Below, one piece after another: positions 20,943-32,011 of a stretch of DNA of 64,000 nt. The notes under the pieces are model-generated. The model saw nothing but the letters and a program-made list of their open reading frames with translations. It did no database searches and was not told the origin of the DNA. Within the stretch, counting starts at the first letter, position 1. Each line of letters begins with the position of its first letter. The DNA comes from Cunninghamia lanceolata (taxonomy: Eukaryota > Streptophyta > Pinopsida > Cupressales > Cupressaceae), in assembly GCA_027924645.1 (NCBI GenBank), contig BSBN01000254.1, forward strand, positions 11,798,001-11,862,000. The letters run 5' to 3'. The position numbers were made by a program, and so were the translations under genes.

Positions 20943-22194
20943 TGTTATAAGTATGGACCTAACTGGTGTTGTCATTGATGTCAACATACTCCTGTTGCAT
21001 TAATGATAAGGATTGGATGAGCTGTGTGCTGAAGATATTAAGAAAATTAGTCCTATTCAAGAACATTGAAGAATAGTGATGACAGTAAGATAAAAGTCCA
21101 AGATAGGATGAGGATCAGAGGATACAGTTTAAAGGGTTTGTATATATGTGTCTTAAGGTGGTCTAGTAGAGATTTTAGAGGTCCACATGAAGATCTAAAG
21201 AAGTTGAGGCTGCTCAAGTAAAACTGGTTCCGGTAGGTGTTCAGAGGTGATAGAGTGATACAGAAAGGTCCGGTGAGATCTAAAAAATGTATTATCCTGT
21301 TTTGCGGATTTGAGGGAGTGTTGAGGAAGTCTTTGTGAAGTATCAACTTGATTGGTTCATGGTTTGAAGGTCTACAAGCATCTATTCCTTTGTGACAGTG
21401 ATGACAGACTGTGTTCTTGAGGTTTCAGATTAAGGAGAGAAGGATTTTAGTAAGCAGATGGAGTGTGGATGTTCTTGGTGATTTAGGCAATCCTATGGAA
21501 GTCTTTGGATCGTGTCTAGTTCATATCAGTGGTCCGCATTGGAGTTGGAGCTTGCAATTGAAGAATGACTTCTGAATGATGGTGTTCTTCATGAGACTGG
21601 CCAACTAGATGAGTTACACATCCTACGGATGTTCTTGTAGTTGTTTGCCGACTTAGATGATTATTCCTAAGTCGATGTTTTGTATAAATAAGGGATTGTA
21701 AAGTCATTTCAAAGTGGGTCTTGTGGAGATGAGTGTGTGGTATCGAGGAGGAGAGTGAAAGGTAGAGCTGAAGTATTGGGCTTAAATAGAACTAATTCAA
21801 GCATGGTGAAGATGCTACTTTCAAGTTCAAGTAGGTGATACTTATATTTTGTAGACAGTGTGTCTCTTGTAGGTAGTGAGACTCTTGTGAGCAGTGTGCT
21901 CAAGCAGTGAGCCCTAATTGACATGTACCATTTTGTTCTTTCTATTCTTTTAACAGAGAATGCATTCTTGGGTTAATCACCCTGTGGTTTTTTCCCTTAA
22001 CCAGGTTTTCCACATCAAAATCTTGGTGTCTCATGTGTTGTTGTGTTTCTGCTCTTAATTTATTTGCATTGTGTTTCCATGATTGATTCATTATTATACT
22101 GCTGAATTACGAAGTGGATTAAAGTGTTTAATTAGAAGAAAGTTTTGTACAACTGATTCACCCCCCCTCTTAGTTGTATGCTCTAAATCTAACA
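20943..22194 (+). repeat. Copia A 5' LTR
   Basis: Starts TGTTATAAG (mutated from TGTTGCAAG in the other copy) and ends CTAAATCTAACA before the PBS. A TATA-like TTTTGTATAAATAAGG lies at about 21678. The U5 hairpin is at 22149-22177 with arms ACAACTGA and TTAGTTGT. A palindrome-like TGTTGTCATTGATGTCAACA lies near the LTR start. Confidence 0.93.
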
Positions 22195-22196
22195 AT

Positions 22197-22209
22197 TGGT
22201 ATCAGAGCC
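22197..22209 (+). promoter_or_regulatory. Copia A primer binding site (initiator tRNA-Met)
   Basis: TGGTATCAGAGCC, two bases after the LTR end. Confidence 0.93.
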
Positions 22210-22251
22210 AAGTTCCTCTAAAAGGAGCTTAACTGCTTGAGGAGATCCAGA

Positions 22252-23040
22252 ATGTCATCCTACAAGAAGGATAGTCTAAAGTTTGATGGAACCAATTTTA
22301 ATCTTTGGAAAAGTCGCATGAAATGTCACTTGCAATGTATGGGAATGGTGTACTGGACCATGGCTAAAACAAAGTATACACCTCCACAGGGTGGTCTGAA
22401 AGCCCCAAATGAAATCACAGATGCTACAAATAATCTACAGACTATAGAATCTCGTCTAAGCGCTTTATCTAATTCGAAGCTTTCAAATGTGGTTGACCTA
22501 CCAACTACTTTTGAGACTTGGGAAAAATTGGAACTTTTGCATGAAGGAGACAAATATGTCAAAAGTGCAACGTTACAAAGTTTGAAAGGAAAATTCAAAA
22601 ATCTAAAGATGAGAGAAGATGAAAACATCTCTATTTTTATGCCAAGAGTAAATGAGCTTGTTTGTGGAATTAGAAATGCTGGTGGAGTCTTGGATGAAGA
22701 TAAGATTGTTGGAAAAATTCTCACATCTCTTCCTGCTTCTTATAAAATCAAGGTTGCTGCCACTGAAGAATTCAGAGCCCATACAACTGTCACAAGAGAA
22801 TAATTGGCTGGCAAATTGGCTGCATTTGAAATGACCGAATTTGGAGATGCACCCCCAAGACTGAATTTGCATTCAAAGCCAGTGCCTTTGCAAAAGGTAA
22901 ACAAAGGTTTGATCCAGGAGAGAATTCTTCAAGAAAACTATCATGGTATGAAAAAGCAAGAAAAGACCTAGAAGAAGAAGAAGCAGAAACTGCTCATCTT
23001 GAAGCCCTTATTGCTAAAAGACTGCCAAGAGGATCCGGTA
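22252..23040 (+). pseudogene. Copia A gag
   Basis: The ATG at 22252 begins MSSYKKDSLKFDGTNFNLWK. The frame stops at 22801 (TAA where Copia B has CAA), and a 1-base loss near 22855 shifts the frame. After that shift the gag sequence continues into the zinc knuckle. The earlier in-frame leucine codon at 22237 gives a longer N-terminus, but the ATG at 22252 is shared with Copia B. Confidence 0.88.
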
Positions 23041-24440
23041 AGTATGAAGGAAAATTGCCTTTTAAGTGTTTTAACTGCAATAAGAATGGTCATTTTACCT
23101 CAAGGTGTCCAGAAAGGTTTTCAAGGCAAAATCCTAACAAGCCAAGGTTCCAAAAGAATTGTTACTATATACATGAAGATGATGATAATGAAGGAGTAAC
23201 AGATGATGAATCAGAGATAGGAAATAAATCCAGAAATGAATGGGTGTTCATTTTCATCAAGGAAGAAGATCCAATGTCTTCTATATCTATCAATCATAAG
23301 ACTGTGGAAAGAGTTCTGGCTACCCAAGTTGAAGAGAAGGATGATTGGGTCATTGATAGTGGATGCTCACACCATATGATAGGTGACAAAAATAAGTTCA
23401 TAGATTTGGAGAGGTATGAAGGAGTGGTAAAGTTTGGTGATAATTCTGCTGGTAGAATCAGAGGTAGAGGAACTATTTCTTTTGATGGAAGGAACAAAAC
23501 CAATAATGTACTATATGTTGAAGGATTGAAGCGCAATCTTCTCAGTGTTGGTCAGTTGGTGGACAAAGGCTATGATCTTTGATTCAAGAATGGAAAATGC
23601 AAGATCTTTGAAAGTTCTAGATTAGAGATTGCATTCGGTACTAAAACTAAAGTTAATATCTTCCACTTGGTTGGTACTGGTAAAAGTTGCTTATTTGTTC
23701 AAGTTGATCAGAGTTGGTTATGGCATAGGAGGATGTGTCATGTGAATTTTGATAATATCATCAAGATAAGCAATACTCGGGCTGTAAGAGATCTTCCAAA
23801 ATTGGTGAAACCTACTAATAGCTTGTGCAAGGAATGTCAGTTGGGTAAGCTGAGCAGAGTCACATTAAAGACTAAGGAACTGTCTTCTACTAGATTATTG
23901 GACTTAGTTCATACCGATCTTTGTGCTCCCGTAAGAATCAGGAGTATAAAAGGTGATAGATACTTCAAGCTACTAATTGATGACTATTCCCAAATGATGC
24001 GGGTAACTTTTCTAAAAGAGAAATTAGAAGCTCTTGAGAAATTCAAAATATTCAAGGCTCTGGTAGAGAATGAAATTGGATTAAAATTAAAATGTTTGAG
24101 GTATGGTAGAGGTGGAGAATTCACATCTGGTGAGTTCATAGAATTCTGTCAGAAGCATGGAATAAAGAGATCGTTGTCTGCTCCTAGGACTCCACAACAG
24201 AATGGAGTAGTGGAAAGAAAGAACTGGACCATCGAGGAAGCATCTAGGACCATGATGATGGAATCAAATGTTCCTTAGATCTACTGGAGAGAAGCTGTTA
24301 GCACTGCAATTTATACTATCAATCTAGTTCAAATCAAAAGCAATACCGGTAAGACTCCTTATGAACTTTGGTTTGGCATCACTCCTACTGTGAGGTATTT
24401 TAGAGTTTTTGGTAGCAAATGTTACATTTAAAGAGATGAA
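23041..24440 (+). pseudogene. Copia A zinc knuckle, protease and integrase
   Basis: CFNCNKNGHFTSRC (zinc knuckle, about 23067-23110) is followed by the protease active site WVIDSGCSHHM (about 23345), the integrase HHCC region with CKECQLGK (about 23826), and the DDE core with HTDLCAPVR, GRGGEFTSGEF and PQQNGVVERKN. In the core, LRYGRGGEF replaces LRSDRGGEF, so the second catalytic Asp is lost. Stops lie at 23580 (TGA for CGA), 24276 (TAG for CAG) and 24428. Confidence 0.9.
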
Positions 24441-26399
24441 GATCTAGGAAAGTTTGATGCTAGAAGTGATGAAGGAATATTCTTGGGTTACTCTACTCAA
24501 AGCAAAGCATATCGGTGTTATAACAAGAGACTAAGAAAGATGATAGAAAGTACAAATGTGAAGGTTGATGAGGGAATTGAGAAACCCTCAAGGTTTTATG
24601 AATATGACAAAGATGATCAGAATGGTGTTCTGATCCAAGGAGCCCAAGCCTCTTCCAAAAGTCAGATTCAATCTGATCCGGTAAATTAGGAAGAAGAGAT
24701 GAGTTTTAATGAGCCTGATCAAGAATTAGAAGTGCAAGAAATTCCCAAAGTTCCTAGGTATGTAAGACTCAACCACTATGAAGATCAATCCATAGGTGAT
24801 AAAAGCAAAGGAGTACAAACAAGAAGAAGAATTGCTCAAGATGAGTATTGTCTGATTTCAAAGATTGAACTTAAGACAGTGAATGAAGCTTGCAACGATG
24901 AAAACTAGACTAAAGCAATGGAGGAAGAGCTGATGTAAATTGAGAAAAATCACACTTGGGATCTTGTTCCTAGACCTAGAAACAAGAATGTGATTGGAAC
25001 CAAATGGGTCTTCTGGAACAAACTAAATGAAGTTGGTGAAGTAATCAGAAATAAACCCAGATTAGTCTACAAGGGTTACTCTCAGATAGGAGTTGATTTT
25101 GAAGAAACTTTTGTTCCGGTGGCAAGAATTGAAGTAGTCAGACTATTTCTTGCTTTTACTACCTTTAAGGATTTCAAAGTATATTAGATGGATGTCAAAT
25201 ATGCCTTCCTCAATGGTGATTTGGAAGAAGAAGTATACATTGAGCAACCAGATGGATTTCAATTGTCTGATCATGGTGATATGGTCTACAAGTTGAAGAA
25301 AGCATTGTATGGATTGAAGCAAGCCCCAAGAGCCTGGTATGAAAGATTGGATAAGCATCTTTTGAAGATTGGTTTCAACAAAGGTACTACTGACAGTAAT
25401 TTGTATTTCAAAATTGATCATGAAAACATCTTGATTGTTGAAGTGTTTGTTGATGATATCATTTTTGGAGGAAGAGATAGTATGTGTAAAAATTTTGCAA
25501 ATCAAATGAAAAATGAATTTGAGATGTCCATGCTTGGTGAAATGAATTTCTTCTTGGGTCTACAAATCACTCAAACAAAGAAAGGAATCTTCATTTCTCA
25601 GACCAAATATGTGAAAGAATTGTTGAAGAAATTTGGGATGGAAGACTCAAAACCAATGAATACTCCCATGGCAACCAAATGTAAATTGAGCAAAGATGAT
25701 GACTCTCCTAAGACTGATCAGAAAAAGTATAGGTCAATGATTGGAGGATTGTTGTATCTCACTCAAACTAGACCTGACATTATGAATGTTGTTTGTCTTG
25801 TTGCTAGATTTCAAGTGGATCCTAGAGAATCTCATGTCATGGAAATCAAGAGGATTTTTAGATATCTAAAAGGGACAGTTGAGTATGGATTGTGGTATCC
25901 CAGAGATCATGATTTCTCTCTTCATGCATATATAGATGCTGATTGGGCTGGAGATGTGGATGACTGGAAGAGTACTAGTGGTGGAGCGTACTTTTTGGGG
26001 AAGAGATTAGTTTCTTGGCTGAGCAAAAAATAAGAGGCAATATCTCTGCCCACTTCAGAAGAAGAATATATTGCAGCAGTAGGTAGTTGCACTCAAATTT
26101 TGTGGATGAAGCAAATGCTAAGAGACATAAGAGTGGAATATGAGGAGCCTATCACAATCTTGTGTGATAATTCAAGTGCAATAAACATACCTAAGAATCT
26201 GGTGTTGTATTCAAAGACTAAACATATATCCATCAAGTTTCACTTTTTGAGAGAGCAAGTGAACAAAAATAAAGTCAGATTGGAGTTTGTGCCTTCCAAA
26301 GATTAGGTTACAGATATCTTTACTAAACCTCTACCTAAGGACTCTTTTGAGTATCTCAGGGAGAAGTTAGGGGTTATTGCCCCTCTGGTGATGAACTAA
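24441..26399 (+). pseudogene. Copia A reverse transcriptase and RNase H
   Basis: The frame carries [31 protein letters not shown], the catalytic VFVDDIIFG (about 25446), the RNase [18 protein letters not shown], and ends MN-stop at 26399. It corresponds position by position to the Copia B 670-codon frame. Stops interrupt it after SDPVN, ACNDEN, ELM, FKVY, LSKK and PSKD; at most of these Copia B has a Gln codon. The open part 25188-26033 has an intact RT active site. Confidence 0.91.
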
Positions 26400-26718
26400 G
26401 GTGCACTAATGTGCATCAGTCTGGTGGATATCACAGTCATATCTTGTGGTCCAGATTGATGATGGGGAGTTGCTACTCAGGGGGAGCAGCTAGTATGATT
26501 CTAAAGTGGTGGAATTGCAAGTATGTGCCCTTTGCCATTGATGTAAAAGGGGGAGAGAAGACATGTGAAAAACAAGTGGTTTCTAATTAAAGGGGGGGCA
26601 AGAAAGGAAGAGAAGACATGTGAATGGTTGTTGCTAATAGGGGGAGTTATGTCAGTAAGAAAAAGTTCTTGTCTTGAGGTCAAAATAGTTTTTTACATCA
26701 TATGTTGCCATCAATGAC
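26400..26718 (+). other. Copia A 3' untranslated region with PPT-like G-tracts
   Basis: Noncoding. It contains purine tracts of the form AAAGGGGGAG near 26545, 26590 and 26639 before the true tract at 26719. The first is preceded by CATTGATGTAAAA. The arrangement recurs in Copia B, Copia C and element E. Confidence 0.75.
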
Positions 26719-26729
26719 AAAGGGGGAGA
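26719..26729 (+). promoter_or_regulatory. Copia A polypurine tract
   Basis: AAAGGGGGAGA, one base before the 3' LTR. It lies in the loop of an inverted repeat (arms 26703-26720 and 26757-26774). Confidence 0.88.
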
Positions 26730-26730
26730 T

Positions 26731-27982
26731 TGTTGCAAGTATGGACCTAACTGGTGTTGTCATTGATGTCAACATACTCCTATTGCATTAATGATAGGGA
26801 TTGGATGAGTTGTGTGCTAAAGATATTGAGAAAATTAGTCCTATTCAGAAACAGTGAAGAACAGTGATGACAGTAAGATAAAAGTCCATGATAGGATGAG
26901 GATCAGAGGATACGGTTTAAAGGATTTGTATATATGTGTCTTAAGGTGGTCCAGTAGAGATTTCAGAGGTCTGCATGAAGATCTGAAGAAGTTATGGCTG
27001 CTCAAGTAAAACTGGTTCCGGTAGGTGTTCAGAGGTGACATATTGATACAGAAAGGTCCAGTGAGATCCAGAAATGTATTATCCTATTCTGTGGATTTGA
27101 GGGAGTGTTGAGGAAGTCTTTGTGAAGTATCAACTTGATTGGTTCATGGTTTGAAGGTCCGCAAGCATCTATTCCTTTGTGACAGTGATGACAGACTGTG
27201 TTCTTGAGGTTCCGGATTAAGAAGAGAAGGATTTTAGTATGCAGATGGAGTGTGGATGTTCTTGGTGATTCAGGCAAGCTTGTGGAAGTCTTTGGATGAT
27301 GTCCAATTCATGTTGGTGGTCCACATTGGAGTTGGAGCTCACAATTGAAGAATGACTTCAAGATGATGGTGTTTTTCATGAGACTAGCCAACCGGATGAG
27401 TTACACATCCTGCAGATGTTCTTGTAGTTGTTTGCTGACTTAGATGATTATTCCTAAGTGGATGTTTTGTATAAATAAGGGATTGTAAAGTCATTTCAAA
27501 GTGGGTTTGGTGGAGATGAGTGTGTGGTAGCGAGGAGGAGAGTGAAAGGAAGACCAAAAGTATTGGCCTTAAATGGAACTGATTCAAGCATGGTGAAGAT
27601 GCTACTTTCCAGTTCAAGTAGGTGATACTTATATTTTGTAGACAGTGTGTCTCTTGTAGGTAGTGAGCCTCTTGTGAGCAGTGTGCTTAGGTAGTGAGCC
27701 CTAATTGGCATGTGCCATTTTGTTCTTTCTGTTCTTTTAACAGAGAATACATTCTTGGGTTAATCACCCCATGGTTTTTTCCCTTAACTGGGTTTTCCAC
27801 ATCAAAATCTTGGTGTCTCATGTCTTGACATGTTTCTACTCTTGATTGATTTGCATTGTGTTTCTATGATTGATTCATTATTGTACTGCTGAATTACGAA
27901 GTGGATTAAAGTGTTTAATTGGAAGAAAGTTTTATACAACTGATTCACCACCCCCTCTCAGTTGTATGCCCTAAATCTAACA
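26731..27982 (+). repeat. Copia A 3' LTR
   Basis: Starts TGTTGCAAGTATGG and ends TAAATCTAACA. It has the same length as the 5' LTR. The U5 hairpin is at 27936-27965. Confidence 0.93.
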
Positions 27983-27987
27983 AGGAG
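27983..27987. repeat. Right target-site duplication of Copia A (AGGAG)
   Basis: Identical to 20938-20942. Confidence 0.88.
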
Positions 27988-28890
27988 ATGTAGAGAATAT
28001 GAGGCTTCTAAGCCTATGCTACATTTACAGAGGGTGATTACTGCCATGACAAAAAGAGTGGAAACCTTAAAGGAAAGAGTCATTCAGATAGCCTCCATTT
28101 CTTCTGAGATTTTATCTTGCAGACCTCCAAGTGCCAGTTATGCTATGTTTTTACAAGAAATGGTCCTGCAAAGAAAGTTGTCTTCAGTCCTGTCTGATCT
28201 GCCTGAGAACACAGAAATAACAGAGGGGTTCATGGAAGCCTATACAAGGAGTTTTGATGAAGACAAAAATTTTCTATGTGAATTATATCTGTATGGATTC
28301 TGTGTTGACGATATGACCTTCATCCTTAACTATTTTGTAGGGGATTATGAGCTCAACGTATTCATGTCAATGATGAAGAATCATTAGATTTGGAATGAGT
28401 GAATGCAAGCTCACCTCAAGAAGGATATAAAAAAAAATATTTTCATAAAAAAGGAGTGTCTAAACCCTCATGCTTTTGAGGTCCAATTTAGGGCATATGT
28501 CTATCACCTTGAAAGTTAGAACAAAATTTTACCATCATACCTAAAAAAATTGCAAGAGTGTTCCATTGATTTTGGTCTTTTTATGAACATCTCAGCTAAT
28601 CCAATGCTTGCAATAGCAAAGAAAAGGTGGAATATTCTAACCTCAGATCAAAAAATGAGAGAGGTGGTAACCCCTACAAACTTAAGGTTATTTATGAGGA
28701 AGGCAAGGTTAATATCTAAAATGATGGATAAGCATAAACAAGAGTGGATAGGTGGGTTTTTCAGGCCCCCTCTCATAGTTGAGCCACTCCCTGTCTGGGC
28801 TGAGTAGATGGAAGATGAGAAATTGTAGGAGTGGTTGAAGCAGGTTGATCAGTATAGGGAAAATAGTAATACCAACCACACCACTTGGAC
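27988..28890 (+). pseudogene. Extra ORF of Gypsy A, second part
   Basis: This is the in-frame continuation of the ORF that ends at 20937. It is helical-looking and charged, with MTKRVETLKERVIQIASISS, then FLCELYLYGFCVDDMTF and later ISANPMLAIAKKRWNILTSD. Stops occur at about 28386, 28519 and 28806. No enzyme motif is visible. Length, charge pattern and position are like those of the extra ORFs at 30395-35719 and 49150-49711. Confidence 0.6.
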
Positions 28891-30045
28891 TACCTATGGA
28901 CAAGACTATAGCTTGATTGATAGGTTACTCCACCAGAATAAATCCAGATTGTGAGAAGTAGGAGGACTTGCTAAACCTTTGGTATGGGTGGATGATAAGT
29001 TCCAAGTAGCACCCATAAAATACATCTTTTTACCTCTCTTTTTCTTCTTTCTGATCCCATCTTTATTGATGTCTGCACCTGATAAGGATAGCAAGATTAT
29101 TCTAAATAATGATTAATTGAAGATAAATTACTTAAGATCATGATTTCTGATTATAGGACTAATGTGCATGGAATTGATGGAAATATACAGAAAAACTTCT
29201 CTTCTTAAATCAATAGGTGTAGATGTTTGGATGGCAATTTTGTGCATCTCCAGAGGCAGTCCTAATGATCTATGGAGACAATACTAGAATACCAAGACAT
29301 CAGAAGTTTTGAAATAAAGAGGAAAAGCATCTCCAAAGCTGGACTGAAGTCTGGAGCATCTCCGGAGCTGAGCAAGAAGGCCACAATTATATCTTCGAAG
29401 CTACAGACAATATATCTTTGGAGCTACAGACAGGGACATACATTTTTGGTGCCTCTTTAGAACAGAGCAGATTTCCAACATAGTTGTCGGTCAGGCACTT
29501 TCAGTGGTGATCGTGATACCCCTGATATTACTCAAATCATCATCTAAGTGATTAAGGGCCATCTCTAGTTAACTTCTAGGAGTTTTGATCTCTTTTTAGT
29601 TTTTGCATGAGTTACTAATGAAACTTATTTAATATCCATAATTTTAGGGCCTCGCTGCCCAAATTTATTAAGACTCAAACTTAGATTCAGAGTGGACTTC
29701 TGTTCCACTCAATCTATTTTTATTGCATGGTTATTTTTCATAGTTAGACAGCTAGTATAATACAGAGATGGATGTCATCTCATAGAAGAACTGTTAGATA
29801 AGATAAGTGATATGTCATCACTCATTTTATATATAAACTTACAGAAGTAGCAGAAAAAGGGTGACTTTTATTATTCTAGATTTTTTGTAATCTCATTTGG
29901 ATATCAATATTTCTTTGAATACAAAGTGAATGGGATTGGACTAAATTAAGTTGTGATCTTATTCTTTTGTGCTGATTCCTTACTATAGTCTTCAGCCTTA
30001 AGGGTGTCGAGCAAGGGCCCACTCTCACCACCAAGGTAGAAGGCT
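28891..30045 (+). other. Gypsy A 3' noncoding region and likely 3' LTR body
   Basis: No coding region is supported. Around 29320-29410 the motif GCATCTCC recurs. A TATA-like TTTTATATATAAAC lies near 29826, and a stretch resembling a transcript leader follows. The LTR probably starts within 29000-29700, but the 5' copy lacks the corresponding part, so no boundary can be set. Confidence 0.45.
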
Positions 30046-30347
30046 AGTAGCACTATTTTATCATTTTAAATTTTTCTTTATAGAACACTTACTAATTTTG
30101 ATAGATAGATGCATGTTGCAGATTATAGATTTTCTTTGAGTAATTTACTGTTCAATCTTGTTTCTAGCATTCTTTGAATTCATTTAGTAAGAAGATAGAT
30201 CAATCCCTTTAAATTAGTAAAAGTCATTAGAATTAGCTAGAGAAAATGGGTAATTATATAATCCGTAATTGCAGATAGTCAAAGACACAGCCCTAGATTT
30301 TGACATCTGAAATATGATTAAATGATGAGGTACAACAACCCTTCTCA
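30046..30347 (+). repeat. Gypsy A 3' LTR, portion matching the 5' LTR
   Basis: Aligns with 11768-12071. It ends CCCTTCTCA. Beyond this point the two copies diverge, with the PBS at 12076 on one side and element E on the other. Confidence 0.62.
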
Positions 30348-30394
30348 GTTTGGGGACTCAAAGTTAGTAGATTTGTTCAAGAATCATCTAAGGG

Positions 30395-31722
30395 ATTAAA
30401 TTCATGGCTTTAAACCTGAGTATAAGGTACTACAAGATAAACATTTCATTTAGATTATAGGGTTTCCATCCTTCGATGAAGATGAGTGGGTCTCATATGT
30501 GCTGAGTCAGTTGCATGATGAGTTTGTGGTTAATGAAACCATTCAATATCACCAATGACATCATCAAGACCATGATAGGGTTGAACTCAACCGGTGGACT
30601 GCTAATGTTGAAGTCAATAAAGAATCAAACTGTAACTGATGCAACCAATTTGAGGTTTGATAAAAGGGTAATGACAGTAAATGACATCACTAATCTAGAT
30701 GTCAAATTTACATAAATGGTGATTGGATACAAGATATATCATTCCAGTAGGGAGAATTCTATATCTAATACAGGTATCTATGCAACTTATCAAATGTTGA
30801 GAGAGAATGTTGATTATGACTTGTGTGAGTTGCTACAGAACCAACTGATGGAAAACATGACCAAGATCAAAAAGGACAAGAAGAATACATTCAAGTATAG
30901 TAAATTGGTATTATGTTTTTTCTTCTATTTCATGAATGAGTTACCTGGCAAGAAAAACATGTGTTGGACCAGTGATAGGACTATTGCCATACAAATAAGA
31001 GAGCACTTGAACAATATTGGTGACTCCAATGCTCAAAGGACTACTCTTTATGGATATTTTAAGAAATTTTAGAACATGATGCAATCAAGGCAAAGAATCC
31101 CTATATCTGTGGTTGAAAAAAATAAGGATATAATCTATTTTATGATGGATACAGATCAATGTTTAATGGAAGTAGTTGAACCAAGAACTATGTGGATCAT
31201 GCCCATGGGGTATGAAATTGATGAGCAAGTATTGGATACATATGCTTAATACCTTCTGAGTAAACCAAAGGACACCACGGTTGAAAGATTTGGGACATAT
31301 GGTGAACTCAGTGTGAAACTACATGTTGAGCTCCAGAAACTTAAATCTAAGAGAAAGATTCAAAGACAAGTTGAAATGCATGTAGAAAGCATTGGCATAA
31401 TAAAAGAAGCTATGAGACAAAATAGGGAAAGGATAGAGAAAGTTGAGAAGGAGAAACAAGACAGAGAGTAGAGAAGTGTTTCGGTGGAACCCACTTCTAA
31501 AGCAAGGACTACTACGAGTTCTAGTTCAACCTTTGGTGTGTCACCTTCTCCTGCTGTAGAAAAACATACTGGTAAGGAAGGAAAAAAGACAAAGGTAAAG
31601 GGAAAAAGAACATATGCCGGTTTGGAGAAAGTGGATGAAGAAGAAACTGAATCAAATGATGAGGTTAAGGAGTTGAAGGCCTCAAGTACCAAAGATGCTA
31701 AAGTTTCTAAGGAGAAGCCCTC
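30395..31722 (+). pseudogene. Element E ORF, part 1
   Basis: Frames with one shift near 30545 and stops at 30713, 31070, 31247 and 31469 encode FPSFDEDEWVSYVLSQLHDE, then NITNDIIKTMIGLNSTGG and MVIGYKIYHSSRENSISNTG, then a hydrophobic patch (LVLCFFFYFMNELPG), a coiled coil (31330-31470) and a Ser/Thr/Lys-rich tail. The hydrophobic patch of about ten residues is too short to call a membrane segment with confidence. The arrangement of folded N-domain, coiled coil and charged tail mirrors the extra ORF of Gypsy A. The function is unknown. Confidence 0.55.
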
Positions 31723-32011
31723 TATTGGAGTCCACAACAACACTGAGAGAGGGGGGTGAATTAGTGTTGTGTAAAACTATACAATCTAAAAACTTATCAA
31801 AATTGAGGGAGAACATGTCAACAATCAATTGTCATATTTTACATTAAGAAATAAACATTAAATGTTTAGAATTGAGAGGCAATCAACAACACACAATTTA
31901 TGAAACAAGGAAACAAAGAATTAGGAGTGGAAAACCCTCTAGGGGTAGAAAAACCACTCATGAACTACCTCATCGGCTTAACTTTGTAAAACTTCTTTAC
32001 AAGGCCTCACT

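Larger units (their letters stand above)
20943..27982 (+). mobile_element. Copia A: full-length nested Copia element
   Basis: Both LTRs are 1252 bp (20943-22194, 26731-27982), begin TGTT and end AACA, with AGGAG duplicated on both sides. It has an initiator-Met PBS, gag, protease, integrase, RT, RNase H in order, and a polypurine tract. It sits within the extra ORF of Gypsy A, on the same strand. The proteins are close to those of Copia B, but it carries many more stops and several one-base shifts, so it is older or has decayed faster. Confidence 0.94.
11768..30347 (+). mobile_element. Gypsy A: Ty3/Gypsy element with extra 3' ORF
   Basis: In plus-strand order the element shows an LTR end, a tRNA-Asp-type PBS, gag, protease, RT, RNase H, integrase, a spacer, an extra ORF (interrupted by Copia A) and a 3' LTR. 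The order RT-RNase H-integrase marks Ty3/Gypsy. The Asp-type PBS and the ORF after integrase resemble the Athila/Tat branch. All genes have several stops and frameshifts, so the copy is old and dead. Its net length without Copia A is about 11.5 kb. The left boundary is uncertain. Confidence 0.72.
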
